Positions 24,719 through 36,589 of a stretch of DNA of 64,000 nt are shown here, piece after piece. Each line of letters starts with the position of its first letter. Position 1 is the stretch's first letter. The position numbers and the translations under genes are program-made. The notes beneath the pieces are model-generated. The model saw only the letters and a list, made by a program, of their open reading frames with translations. It was not told the DNA's origin and ran no database searches. The stretch comes from Cudoniella acicularis (Eukaryota; Ascomycota; Leotiomycetes; Helotiales; Helotiaceae), in NCBI GenBank assembly GCA_013054445.1, contig JAAMPI010000040.1, positions 20,878 to 84,877 on the forward strand. Reading direction: 5' to 3'.

Positions 24719-25817
24719 ATGGGAAGCTGCGAGCTTTGTTCGCAAGACCTGGTGGTTGAACTCGATGATGAAAACTCAGGCGCGTTGGCTCCAGACGACC
24801 TACAATTAGCTTGCGCTTGCCATTTCCACTGGTAATTATTTTCTTATCTACTGCTTTCTCAACGACACTTTTGCAAAACCTCAAGTCTTTTCGAGCCCTG
24901 GTTGTAGTTCTGAAAATACGATCACGTGTAAATTTTCCAGATAAGTTAATAATAGTCCAATGATTTGAACTATAGTTGAAAAAAGGGAGTTATGAAGTCT
25001 TATATCTTACAGGAAGTCAGTTGGACCAATTTTTGAAGCAGACTCTGTTGAATACCATTTTTCAAGACTCTTCTTTGTCAACCTTTCCTGCCCGTTTGAA
25101 TCCATCATTAGCATTAATTTAAGTTTCAACCAAGCGTCTTTTATTTGTGCTAACATTTGGATTATCATAGGCAATGTTTACTGGATGATTCCCCAAAGGT
25201 GGCCCTCTCACTTCAATGTCCGGCATGCAACGCATCTCTGATCTCTCAACCCTCTGGGCCTTCGGCGACCAACAGCAACCTACCTATGAATTATCAACCA
25301 CCACAAATTCTCACCCGCTATCAAAATGAGGGAGGAATTCAGGAAAATCTTGATATTCTCCCTTTGATCACTGAAGAAGCTTACCTAGACGCACACCCGA
25401 CGGCTAGACCTGCTCGAGCTTTTTTTTATTATGTGTGGTGAAGGGGATGTGACTGGATTAGTTGAACTTTTGAATGCTATTGAAGAGGATCGGGACGAAG
25501 AAGACATGACACCTGCTGAGTTGGTGCGGTATCAAGACCCATTGGACAACATGAAGACAGGGTTGCATGTAGCAGTTGAAAAGAACCAACAGGAGGTTGT
25601 TTGGCTCCTTCTCTGGTTGGCATCGCGCATAGAAACACACATCTTCCCAGGAGAAGTTGTCCATGCTGCCGAGGAATTAGGTGCTACAAGGGAAACCGTG
25701 GAAGGCGTCGATATTAGAAGCATTCGTGATGAGCGACACCAAACTGCGGAGGATATTGCCCGTGGCATGGGGAATGTATGGAGCGGCTTGGTCGGGGCTG
25801 GAGCTCTCGGGTGCTGA
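24719..25817 (+). CDS. RING-H2-like zinc-finger protein (frame break in a T8 run)
   Basis: Model 24719-24831 joined to 25171-25817, about 252 residues after correcting one base. The zinc ligands are split by the intron: CELC near the start, CACHFHWQC across the splice junction and CPAC after it. This spacing resembles a RING-H2 finger, so E3 ubiquitin-ligase activity is possible. The rest is acidic-helical: EEAYLDAHPTARPARA, then CEGDVTGL-like text and a helix-rich segment (GLHVAVEKNQQEVVWLLLWLA) that looks like one ankyrin-type repeat. At 25420-25427 eight T's put the frame out by +1; seven T's would continue smoothly into MCGEGDVTGLVELLN. The intron is 339 nt, long for this window, so an unseen middle exon cannot be excluded. 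Family function is unknown to me. Confidence 0.7.
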
Positions 25818-26959
25818 CCGGATCAATATCAGAAAAAACGCATTTGTGAATTCTCTACAACACCGTCGGAAACATCTCGTGGAGTCATGCTCTCTTTTGA
25901 TGCTCAGGGGTCAAGTTGGACGAGACATGCCGGTATTTAGTGTTGGAAGAGAACCCACGACCTCGCTTCTTGAACAATCAACTCGCATTTTCCCATCCAA
26001 TATTGACTTGTATTTGTGATAGTCGTATCCATCAATATCAGTTCCAAAGCCTCCCGGTGTTTCTGTGAAATCCGAAATCCGTGATTCGGTCATCGGGACT
26101 GCGGACAGCGAGCGCATGGCCTGCCGTAGTGACATCATTGCTAAACTGCCAAGAGACACCGTCTTTGCCGTGCTGTTCTTCTGTTGCTATTGTGGCTTGC
26201 GAAAAACGTGGTTCTACCAGTAAAATGGCAACGCCCCAGACATGCTTTGCGAGGACAATGATTACACAGTCACGATAACATTCGCGTTTCTGTGGTTAAA
26301 ATACCCAAAGATTTGGTAAGTGATGCGAGTTTTACAAGCCAAGAGAAAGGAGACTTTAAACGACCCGAAGCCGGCATAGCTTGGATTACCGGTTTGTACC
26401 TGCTGCACCCCACGAGCTAAAACAAAATAAAGTGGCAACTTGACGGCACTCTCACTCAGTAAACAGCCTCCGCCCGAGAGCGAAAACACCATAAGAGGTA
26501 AGCTCTGGCCATGACAATAACTGTCTCGTGGCAAGCGCTCTTTGCGATGCCAGGTTGCGTCGACTTTCCATCTCATTGCAACTGGGCTTTTCTGTTGGCT
26601 GATTCGGCATGGTCTGATATCCGAACAACCCGAAGGACATTTTACAAAAGCATCCAATGCTTCAATGCGCAATATTTGGCAGTTGGTGATACGCCTATAT
26701 CCGCGGATTTCTCCCGTGATTACTGTGCTGTTGTGCTGCGAGGCTGCGCTGCCTGATATTGGCCGTTGCGTGGTAAGCAATTCAATTCTCTCGAGGACAG
26801 GAGACCACATAGCTTCTTATCTGACATATAAGAATGAACTTAAATCCCAGAGCACTTGACTGATGAATAACCTAGAGTAAGAGATATTTCTTGACCTCAT
26901 TGTTGGCTCGTTCGGGCGATTTCCTATCCCCTTACCAAAAAGTCGTATTATCCTCCGAG
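25818..26959. other. Intergenic, no gene seen
   Basis: 1.1 kb between the RING-like gene and the sterol acyltransferase gene. A 182-codon minus-strand frame at 26262-26810 has no domain, no biased composition expected of protein and no partner exons; I do not call it. Confidence 0.5.
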
Positions 26960-29801
26960 ATGCCTCAACCACCTTCTACAAGCGATCCTCACATCACGAA
27001 TCGATCTTCCTCGTTTGTCAAAGTGCCTCAACTTGTTGGCCAACTAGGTTCAGACGGGATCGCGAGTTTAGAGGTTGACCCAAGTTTCACTCCCAGTCGA
27101 TCCGGTGCTCCAAGGTCTTTAAAGGCTGCAATTGATGCGGTGGCAAATAATAGGAGGGGAAGCTTTACGGATACGGCGTCTGAAAGTGCGAGCGAAGAAG
27201 ACTACGATTCTTTAACCCAGGACCCTACGGTTATCGCCAATGGGGGGAGAGGAGGTAGCTTTATACGGGAGTTGAATGGAAACCCGCCAATTAATTCAGA
27301 CTTAAAGTCATACGCAGACATCAAAGCATCAAGTTTAAAGTCAAGGCCAGATCCGCCAAGGCTAAAGAGTATTCCAGTCACTTTGAATAAGCTGAAAGAG
27401 AAGGGTCGGTACATATTGACTGCAGATGATGCCACGTTACGAGAAATTCTGAGGGCTGGGCTGGAACGCGTTCGTATTATAAGCCCAATTTCTTAGAAGA
27501 GGAGTCTGATCTAAACAGGAAAAAAAATCCATCCGCTGTCAAAAGAAAAAGCAAGTTTAGTGACTTAGTCTTCACACGACGATTTACCGTCTTCGATAGG
27601 CAGAATGCCGCAAGTGCTGATAGCCCTTTTCATGGCTTCTTTACCCTCTTCTGGCTGGGAACAGCTATATACATGCTGCAAATTGCTGCTTCAAATTGGC
27701 AAAAACACGGAAATCCTCTTGGATCAAATGAGATAATGGGGCTGATGTTCCACCGAGATGTGATGGTACTCGGCCTGTCTGACGGAGGTATGTTACAAGA
27801 TGCAGAACATTTCTACATTTTTGTCCCCCAAATCAACTGCTAGTGAGATCTAAAGAATTAATGGTTTTCACAGTAATGTGTGCCGCTACCTACTTCGGCG
27901 TCGTTTTACAAAAATTAATCTTATACGGAACAATAAGCTGGAACCGACAAGGGTGGATAATTCAAAGCGTATGTGGATGATCCTTGCTTCAAAATTATTC
28001 ATAAATGATTATGCTGATAATCGGCCTCTAGATCTGGGAAGCATTGTTTCTCGTTGCGGTTCTGGGATGGACGCTATTCCGCGAGTGGCCTTGGACACAT
28101 ACCGTGTTCTTCGTGCTCCATGGACTTGTGATGCTTATGAAACAACATAGGTGAGTTTGAAATTTGAAATTTTTTTCCTCCGAAACCAGTTCTGCTACGC
28201 GGCGTCATGCAGTAAAACCTCAAGAAAACTACTCATTTCTTAAAAATGTTTTATACATCTCACTTCATTTACACTCGGGGATTACGAAATGACGGGAACT
28301 GTTTTGACTTTTTAAAGATATCAAACTTCTCTACGTTCTTCTGATACTTATAAATGGATTTGGGTAAATATGCTGACCATACGATCTTCTATAGTTACGC
28401 TTTCTGTAAGTAAACAGGAAATTTGTCGTGCCGTGACCTGCTAATAGCCCAACAGATAACGGTCATCTATCCGAAGCATACAAGATGCGGGCAACTCTAC
28501 AACGAAAGCTTAAGCAACTTGATAGCATCGAGACTGTTAAAACACCTTCTGCCGCCACGCCAAAGGTTTCATCACTAAGCACCTCATACCTCGAACACCG
28601 CCCAGCCACATCAGATTTGAATCAGCGACGTCAATCTTTAAGGTCTTCTTCCATAGATGGCGAGGCTTCAGATATCGGTAAGGTTGCTGCAGCTATCGAG
28701 TCCGGAGAGCCTCTTGATACCGATCAAGTGCAAGCATTTGAGCGGATCATTACTTGGGAAATTGATGCCTTGAGCGAAGAACTCAAGGGCAAATGCACAA
28801 CTAGCGGCAATCACTATCCTAAAAATCTGACCGTTGCTAACCACTTCGAATACGTTGTCCTCCCTACTCTTGTGTATGAGCTCGAATATCCACGGTCTGA
28901 TAAAATCAACTGGTACTATGTTGCTGAGAAAGGGGTTGCGGTTGTTGGTATTCTTGGCATTATGAACCTCGTCTCACAAACTTTCATCTATCCGGTGGTT
29001 GTTCGGACTATCGAGATGAAAGACGCGGGAATGTCGATCCAAGAGCGTTTGAAAGTGTTCCCGTGGATTTTGAGCGATTTGATATTTCCTTTTATGATGG
29101 AATACATGATGGTAAATCTCCACATCAGCGACCTCGACATAGGCTAACTGCTGACGTGTTTTACAGACTTGGTATGTCATATGGGAATGCATTCTGAACC
29201 TCTTAGCCGAAATAACATATTTTGCGGATCGTGGATTTTACGACGATTGGTGGAATTCAGTCTCCTGGGACCAATTTGCCCGAGACTGGGTAGGAGAATT
29301 CGTCAGACTAGCGGAGTGGCATGCTAATTCAATTACAGAATCGTCCTGTGCATAATTTTCTTCTGAGACATGTTTATCACTCCTCGATTTCCTCGATGAA
29401 AGTTAACAAATACACAGCTACCCGTAAGTCTTCTAGGGGAGGGCATACCTCGTTATTTGTTTCCAACACAAACTCCAATGCATCCACGTTTCCTTTTCTG
29501 TCCAGATCCGATATATTTCCCCTTAATACTTGCTTCGTAATTAATTGAAGTTTAATGCTGACTTATGAATCAACTAGTGATTACCTTTTTCCTGTCAGCA
29601 TGTGTTCACGAGCTTGTCATGTGGTGTCTGTTCAAGAAACTACGTGGCTATCTGCTCATTTTGCAGATGTCTCAGATACCTTTGGTGCAACTTTCGAGGA
29701 CGAGATTTCTCAAAGGCAGAGCGACTTTGGGTAATTTGATATTTTGGATAGGTATCTTTACAGGTCCCAGTCTTTTGTGTAGCCTTTACCTCATCATCTG
29801 A
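26960..29801 (+). CDS. ARE2: Sterol O-acyltransferase (ACAT/ARE type, MBOAT family)
   Basis: Esterifies ergosterol and precursors with acyl-CoA at the ER for storage in lipid droplets. Exons: 26960-27787 (with one frame break), 27874-27968, 28032-28150, 28395-28405, 28456-29111, 29167-29289, 29339-29423 and 29578-29801. All introns are GT-AG and phases match. The first ~170 residues are soluble and Ser-rich. FSDLVFTRRFTVFDRQ leads into multiple membrane segments. Hallmarks seen: HSYAFYNG assembled across an 11-nt microexon, FYDDWWN, and SACVHELVM with the catalytic His of MBOAT enzymes. The end is GNLIFWIGIFTGPSLLCSLYLII. The break lies at ~27470-27481, where reading changes from LREILRAGLER to YKPNFLEEESDLNRKKN; one missing base restores it. 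The start is the first ATG, MPQPPSTSDPHI. Orthology to ARE1 versus ARE2 is not resolved. Confidence 0.9.
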
Positions 29802-30638
29802 ACGGGTCGTTTTCATAAGCAAGCGCGTTTGAATTAGCATACTAAACAGGGCTGCAAAGATCATCTGGTTTTCAAAGAATGTATTTGTTTACGACGGTCA
29901 TCAGGGGACTTTCCATTAATATTATTAGATGATAACAAATCCACACTCCCCTCTTCAGATTCTGAGCTGCGTTTCATTTATTCTAATGCAAAATCCTATA
30001 AATCGATGCTTCCAGGCTCAACGAAGTTGAGTGATGGGTGCTCCGACGCCGGGCGCTCAGAAAATACCCGACCAATAGGAGAGAGTGTCAATTTTACTCC
30101 GTACGTTAGTAGAAGTGAATTGACTCTCCGAGATAGGCTCTTTGAAATCTTGTAGAAAGGTCTCCCACATTTTATTTTCAGCAGCTTCAGATATTTAGTA
30201 CCTGAGTTAATGTCTCACAACAGGAGACATGCCTAGACAGCTGAGTAGGTATGTATCAGGTGAAGGATAAGCGAACCCGTGAGCCACTTTCAAGCGCTTC
30301 GGCACCCCTGTCGGGTGACATCAGCGGGACATGCGGCCGCATTCCGAGTCCCGATTTTCAACTCGCGACTCCGTCACACTCACGACTTCCTTTGACAAGC
30401 TCCTAATCTGGCTGTGTAATTCCTGGTACAACTCTCTCCCTTAATCAAAGCGTACGCTTTCCACTGCAGAAAATACTCACCCGCAACATTGGCTGCGTAT
30501 CTCAAGAACCTTGCCCACCACGCGAAGAACAGGTACCTTCCTGAGTCGCTCTCGCTCTTCAAGCCGCCGTTTTCTACAAATTGGCCAAAGCCAAAGGGCG
30601 TGGCCGGTCGTTTGGACCGCCAGGCCCAGATAGAAAAT
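29802..30638. other. Intergenic, no gene seen
   Basis: 837 bp between the sterol acyltransferase stop and the DDHD gene start. The frame of the downstream gene is open back to ~30489 but without an ATG, so it is read as 5' UTR. Confidence 0.55.
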
Positions 30639-33600
30639 ATGGATACCGCGCCAGACAGCAGGTCTGAAAAGCCTGAGAAGAGCTACCTTACGGCCGCCGT
30701 CGAATCCATCAGTCCATGGGGTGGATCTCGCTCATCAACACCCAAGCCCTCACCCTCGCCGACAGTGGACCCGGGCAAGGCATCTGGCCTTAAGAACCAA
30801 CATGGGGGAGATCATACCACCCAGCACTGGTATGGGTTGAGCTTAAAGGACTATCCTGGTGACTGTGAGTTGTTCAGGAAGCTATTTATTCCAAGTCCTA
30901 TCAGGTCCAGATTTCCAAAAACTATTTTGAGCACTTATCAATTTCATTTTTCAACGCTTGGTTTGGATTGGGAGTTTTTCCAGAAAATATGCTGATTATC
31001 TTAAGGTCCGCCTTTGAATGCGAGATGGTTTAATGCTGTTGATGTGCGCTCCCAAATATATCCCATTCCTGCTCCCATCCGCCGGCTAACCCACTACCGC
31101 CTAGGTACCCAAACGGAAACCCCATCTCTTAAATAATTCCGTAGACGAGACGAAGCCAGCACCTGTTCCGAAAAAGTTCGTTGCATTTTCCAGCCATGAC
31201 TCTCGAGCTATAGAGGCCGCATACCAAAAACTCGCAGACGAGTATCATGATACCAGTGGGGAAACGAGGCGAAGGGGTGGCGACAATTATAATGGAGCCA
31301 AAAGCACGGGCAGGCATTCCAACGCGAGTCTAAATTCTACATCGCAAGATGAATCTGCTGGAACCAAGGTTCCTGTGCACGAAGATTATCTGTTTGATGT
31401 TCACATAGAGCAGAGGGAATTGGTTCCGGCTTACTGGTTGGGGCCAATATTTCAAGTAGTGAGAGGGACCTGGTTCTACGACGACGGAAAGCCGTGCGAT
31501 GAAAATCTGGCTTCTCAATTAGAGCAGGGATACATCAAAGTCAAGCCATTTCGTTATCCACTAGCTCCAGAAAAGTCATCTTCAAGGCCGGCTTCTCTTA
31601 AACCTGGGGAAGAGCCCAAATCTTTAGCTGCATCAGGTGCATTTGGACGAAACCGTGCAGGTTCCGGTGAAGTAACTCCGCGATCCTCGATGGAAAATCT
31701 GAAGAACCAATCTCCGGATGATGCTGCAGAACCCTCGAGGGAAGCGTCACCAAGCCAGCCTCCAAAAACATACAGGCTGTTTGGAACCTACATGAACTCG
31801 ATTGTGACATATCAAGATTCATCAATCGCTTGTGCGTAATTTCTCACGCATTTCCATGTCCTTTCCTGGGGAACTTACATTCTCTATACAAGATACTTCC
31901 GCTTTAAAATACTGACTTATCTATCTTAGGGCTTTCTGTGGATAGTATTATGTCACGAATGAGTAGTACTGTGTATTCAAAGTTTGCTGGTGGTGGATAT
32001 GTTGGTGGTGTTAAGCTTGTCAGGGGATATTCGGAAGCTCGCAAAGCTCGAGATGCGGCCACAGCAGAAAAGGGTTCCTCGACACCTCTGACTGCAACAG
32101 CAAGTCCGTTAGCCGGACCTCCCGGGTTACAGCCCGATGAGAGACAACAAAGACTGCTTAAAAGGAGATCTGCGCCTCCCAGCACGACAATAAGTCCTGA
32201 AGATCCCAGACTCAGAGCAGTTCGCGAATCGGCAGAAGCCACCGTTTCATTGCTGAAAGATGGGATGGATCTAGAAGCAGAGGCTGAGTCTAATAGGAAG
32301 CGTGATGAAAGCGAGATTCAAAACGATTATAATGATAGAGATGGGGAGCTACAGTCTCGTGAGATAGATCATTTGATTTTAGTAACACATGGAATTGGTC
32401 AACGGCTTAGCATGAGGTATGAACTCGAAACAAATAATTTCTCAAAGCCAGTCACTAATAGACTCAGGACCGAGAGCGTAAATTTCATTCACGATGTGAG
32501 TGTTTTACGTCAAAATCTCAAGAACGTATACGCAGGATCCGCGGATCTGCAAGCTCTCAATTCCGAAATTGACAAACTTCCCAAGAACTGTAGAGTTCAA
32601 GTGCTGCCGATCTGCTGGAGGCATCTTCTTGAATTTCCCAAAAAGCGACAGATCCGGAAAGAGCACGATTTAGGGGATACTGAAGCATTTGAAGATGAGT
32701 ATCCTAGTTTGGAGGATATCACAATTGAAGGAGGTTAGTTTTCAAACTCATAAATCACATGTACGGTACCTTGCTGATATTTATAAGTGCCCTTCGTGCG
32801 GAGTCTCATTACGGACCTCGCCTTAGATATTCTCCTCTATCAAAGTGCTTATCGAGAACACATCGTTGTTTCTGTTCTGGGCGAAGCCAACAGGATATAC
32901 AACCTCTATCGAGAACGACATCCTGATTTTAAAGGGAAGGTCAGCCTTATGTAAGTCAGCACTGAAATGACTTATTACTTCTCTACCCATGTTATACTGT
33001 GACTGACAAATCATTAGGGGCCATAGTCTTGGTTCAGCAATACTGTTCGATTTGCTTTGTCGACAGAAGGAAACCAGAAAATGCTCGCCATCTCACCAAA
33101 AGCGCAATAGGCATCGGTCCTCAGGCGCAGCCAACCCCCAGAGTGGTCATCTGGATTTTGAGTTCGACGTTGAGGACTTCTATTGCATCGGATCACCTAT
33201 TGGTGAGTATAATTCATCTCGCATTGAATCTTTCTAATGCGACCTTCAGGATTGTTCCAGATGCTTAAGGGGCGGAATATATTAGCAAGACATGACCGGT
33301 AGGAACCCTCCTCGCTGCCCTCATAGCCTGTCAGAGGGCTAGCTATGTTTTCTTTTCAGTACATTGCAATGTACTAACATCTAATGTAGAGATGCCATTC
33401 CAGCTGAATCGCCATTGGACCCTGAGCACCTTCAAGACCCGTTTCTTGGTGCTGCATCAACTTCATCCTTTGCAAATGGCGATAATCTTTCAACGGTCAC
33501 AGGCTTGCCCCTCACTGTCTCATCCCCTAAGGTTTCCCAATTATACAACATATTTCATCCTTCGGACCCTATTGCATATCGGCTCGAGCCTTTAATCTCC

Positions 33601-34428
33601 CCAGCAATGTCATCTATGAAGCCTCAACTTTTGCCATATACCAAAAAGACTATCTCGGCAAGCGTCAGCGGCATTGGTGCAAAGGTCGGGCAGAGCTTCA
33701 GTGGCCTATGGTCGAGTCTAAGCTCCGGTATTGCCAGTAGCATATTGAACCGTAGCCTTGGTCTGACCAGTGATGATGTGGCAAGAATGGAAGCTGGTCC
33801 TCAGAATCGGAGCCCTTCTCAGTCTATCGGAGCTGGAACAAATATTTCGGCAGGTGGTGTCATTTCCCCTCCACCGCTGCAAAGGGAAGACACCAACGAG
33901 AAGAAAAGGCAACTGGCTGAAGAGACGGCCGCTGCCGACCGGGATGGCAATGGCGCAAATGCCCCAACTTTAATCACCGATGAAATCGAGACACTCTATG
34001 CAGGTTTTCAGAAATCGAGGAAAAGTCGCTATGCCGACGCCGATTCAGAACAAGAATGGTCAGAGGCTGAGGAAAGAGGGAAAAAATTAAAGAGAGAAGA
34101 GATGAAAGTCCGGGCACTGAATTCAAATGGCCGCGTTGATTACAGTATACAAGAGTAAGTCCTCTCCTCCCCAACAGAACATATTCCTTCAACGGATACA
34201 ATGTTCCGCATGACTGACATTCTACTACTAGGAGTGTCCTGGACTTCAATCCAATAAAGTAGGCATTCCATCACTTTTCTTCACGAAAACTCCATGCTGA
34301 CATCTCATAGCACAATAGCCAGTCACTTGAGCTACTGGGGAGACGAAGACGTCAGTCACTTTGTCATGTCGCAATTACTCTCTAGATACCGCCCTCTTAC
34401 CCAGTCGAATGAGGCGAGCAATAAATAG
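30639..34428 (+). CDS. DDHD-domain phospholipase (PA-PLA1 family)
   Basis: Intracellular phospholipase A1-type serine hydrolase, similar to yeast YOR022C and animal DDHD1/2. Ten exons: 30639-30864, 31006-31043, 31105-31831, 31930-32733, 32788-32950, 33018-33202, 33250-33298, 33390-34154, 34232-34258, 34311-34428, giving 1033 residues. All nine introns (47-141 nt) are GT-AG with matching phases. The N-terminal region holds HWYGLSL and WFNAVD, then a WWE-like segment (YWLGPIFQVVRGTWFYDDG). Nucleophile elbow GHSLG is at ~654-658, encoded at the start of exon 6. The DDHD domain follows: VGLF-like GLFQMLKGR, YNIFHPSDPIAYRLEPLI, and at the end SHLSYWGDEDVSHF, which supplies the C-terminal His/Asp. 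Low-complexity inserts separate the blocks. No signal peptide. Exon 9 is only 27 nt. No lesion is visible; confidence is high. Confidence 0.93.
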
Positions 34429-35157
34429 AATATAGAATAGAATTAGATTAAGGTCATGGTTTTGGTTAGGTTAGGGTTCTGAACTTAGCGGGCTGGAGGA
34501 ATTAAGGAATCTGTCATACTTTTATTCTTCCGATTTCCCTCTCTTTTGGCCATACGGAGTAACTGTGAGTCTCTTTATTTGAACTTTATAAATTCCCTCT
34601 AAACACGATAATACCCTCTGCCTTGTTGACCCCGCTTCAAGTGAATCCGTAACGTCCTAGATTTGGACACCATCTTATCAATCTCACGGGCTAGCATATA
34701 AGAGAGCCTTTTGCCTGGCCAAACTAGAGAATCAAAGCTGTTCACAACCATATTTTCTGTCACAGCTTCGCTCTCAATAGAGCCTCAAACCCAGCGTCAC
34801 AGGTACCCTACCTGACCACACCCAACAAATACGCGGCGATTGTTCAGTCGTACAAACTTGAGCTCCTTCACTCGAACGCACTGAGTAGATACCTGGAAAC
34901 CTCTTGTCTGTTCACCTTTAAGCTATTATTGCTCGCAACTCTTGTTGTTACTTATAGTATTTCCTGAACGACCCTGGACTCCGAGAGTGAAAAGCTTGGT
35001 CAATACCATGTCACTCTCAGCGACATTTTAACCTTGTCTCCAACAACGCCGTGTGGTTTCGTATCTTTTTCAACTTCTTTGCTCCTGTTCACAAGTTGAT
35101 TGACCGCTCTACGATACACTACCAAGATAACATTACATTCACAGTACCTGCCTTACC
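34429..35157. other. Intergenic, no gene seen
   Basis: 729 bp between the DDHD gene and the NADAR relic. It is AT-rich near 34430-34500 and otherwise unremarkable. Confidence 0.55.
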
Positions 35158-35818
35158 ATGCCGTTCATCTACTTCAATAACCCTGATGACGAGCATTATG
35201 GCTTCCTCTCCCAATTGAAGAAAGCAAAGTTCATTTTAAATGGCCATGGCTACAAATCTTCCAAGCAGTATGTATAGTTATCCTTACACCGAGAACAGTA
35301 CAAGCTGAGTATTAGAACTAGATACATAATGTAGAGGAAAGCAATGCTATTCAACGATTCCAAAACCGCAGTCAAGATTAGCAGATCACGATCTCCAGCC
35401 GTGGCTCACAAATTAGGAAGTCGGATTTAAAACTTTAATCGATACAAATGGGAGGACAATCGATTAGCCATCGTGAGAGAGGCAAATTACCGAAAGTTCT
35501 CCCAGTCTGCGGAATTGAGGCAAAAGCTACTCGCGACCGGCAATGCCACGCTCGTTTCAGCAAGTCTAGATGATAGCTTTTGGGGCATCTGATTCGATGT
35601 CAAAAATGCTGATGCAAATCGCTATAGGTGGGGTTAAAACAAATTGGGCCTAATGCAAGAGGACGTCCGAGACAGAGTAGTCCAAGAGGAAGCCCAGAAA
35701 GCCCCAAAGGCCGGCATTGGTTCTATTGTTTGTTGCTCCACCTATATGTATGTAAAGGAAGAGTTGACATCTCATTTAGAGATCGCAGAATGCCCAAATC
35801 GAAGGAGCAGTGTCCGGC
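35158..35818 (+). pseudogene. NADAR (DUF1768) domain gene, inactivated by three in-frame stops
   Basis: NADAR proteins act on N-glycosidic bonds; some bacterial members occur in riboflavin-related or ADP-ribose contexts. The relic starts at a good ATG with MPFIYFNNPDDEHYGFLSQ, the typical opening of the domain (YGFLSQ). A 69-nt intron (35268-35336) then joins to KAMLFNDSKTAVKI. The rest of the domain follows in one frame: a GSRI-stop-NFN segment, WEDNRLAIVREANYRKFSQ, LRQKLLATGNATLVSAS, SFWGI-stop-FD and RWG-stop-NKLG. The stops are TAA 35428-35430, TGA 35590-35592 and TAA 35635-35637. No frameshift occurs across the ~160 codons up to 35818, where the frame closes (TGA). Each stop could come from a C-to-T change. 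The domain assignment is from motif memory, not a search. Confidence 0.75.
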
Positions 35819-36589
35819 ACAGAAAATGACACTTTGTTGTCCAGTGACAATAGTGTTTCTGGATCATCTTCAGCTCAGAAGGACCCCGTAGAGCGCTTGT
35901 GAACGAAGCAGCTCTATACTATTAAGCATTGGTAGCTCTAAAAGGTGTGGTTAAAAAAGTCATCTAATGATCTCAGAGGCGAAGATGTGATCAAGGCAAA
36001 ATACATACGCGTAAGCTATGACGAGAGCTTAAAAGAGCAAGAAGATGAGAGATGTGGAGGCCGAGACGAAATGACTTTACACTTTAGAGGCTAGAGCTGC
36101 AGCTCTCGAGGAATAAGGGGTTTACGTTCGGGTCCGACTACTTTCTAACTGCCTTTTGATACAACATGTATTGGGAGCAGCATGGGAACGTAGCCGACAA
36201 AACTACTTGCATATCACGAAATTGTCTGTAGGCTTATTGATAACAATAGTCAATAAAATCATACTTTTCCACCGGTATCCCCTGCCGTCATGTCAATAGG
36301 GCTACCAATGTATACACCCGACGTCTTCCATCGATTACAAATCCAGTCTTGAACTAAATATGTTTCTAGCTTTCATGTTAAACGAGAAGTGGGTTAGATG
36401 ATCGTTTTCGCTAGTATCCTCTGAAAACACGGAAGACGTGAAGTGGGAGCCTCGTCATTCGAAAGGCTATAGGATAGAGTTTATTTGAACAAGAGACCAG
36501 TAACCGCCCAAATAATATACACAAATGCTTTTTGACCTTAACCGCAAATTGCCCATATCTACCCTATTTTATGCTCGATGCCGTCGAAT
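35819..36589. other. Intergenic, possibly decayed 3' end of the NADAR relic
   Basis: A second frame just after 35800 reads TENDTLLSSDNSVSGSSSAQK to a stop near 35900. It could be a frame-shifted tail of the NADAR gene. Nothing is recognisable from 35.9 to 36.6 kb. Confidence 0.4.

Noticed and set aside
26262..26810. 182-codon minus-strand frame
   Set aside because: No recognisable domain, no good start context, and composition unlike neighbouring coding DNA.
27469..27483. 14-nt GT...AG stretch as a mini-intron in the sterol acyltransferase
   Set aside because: The phase would fit, but 14 nt cannot form a lariat; a base error is simpler.
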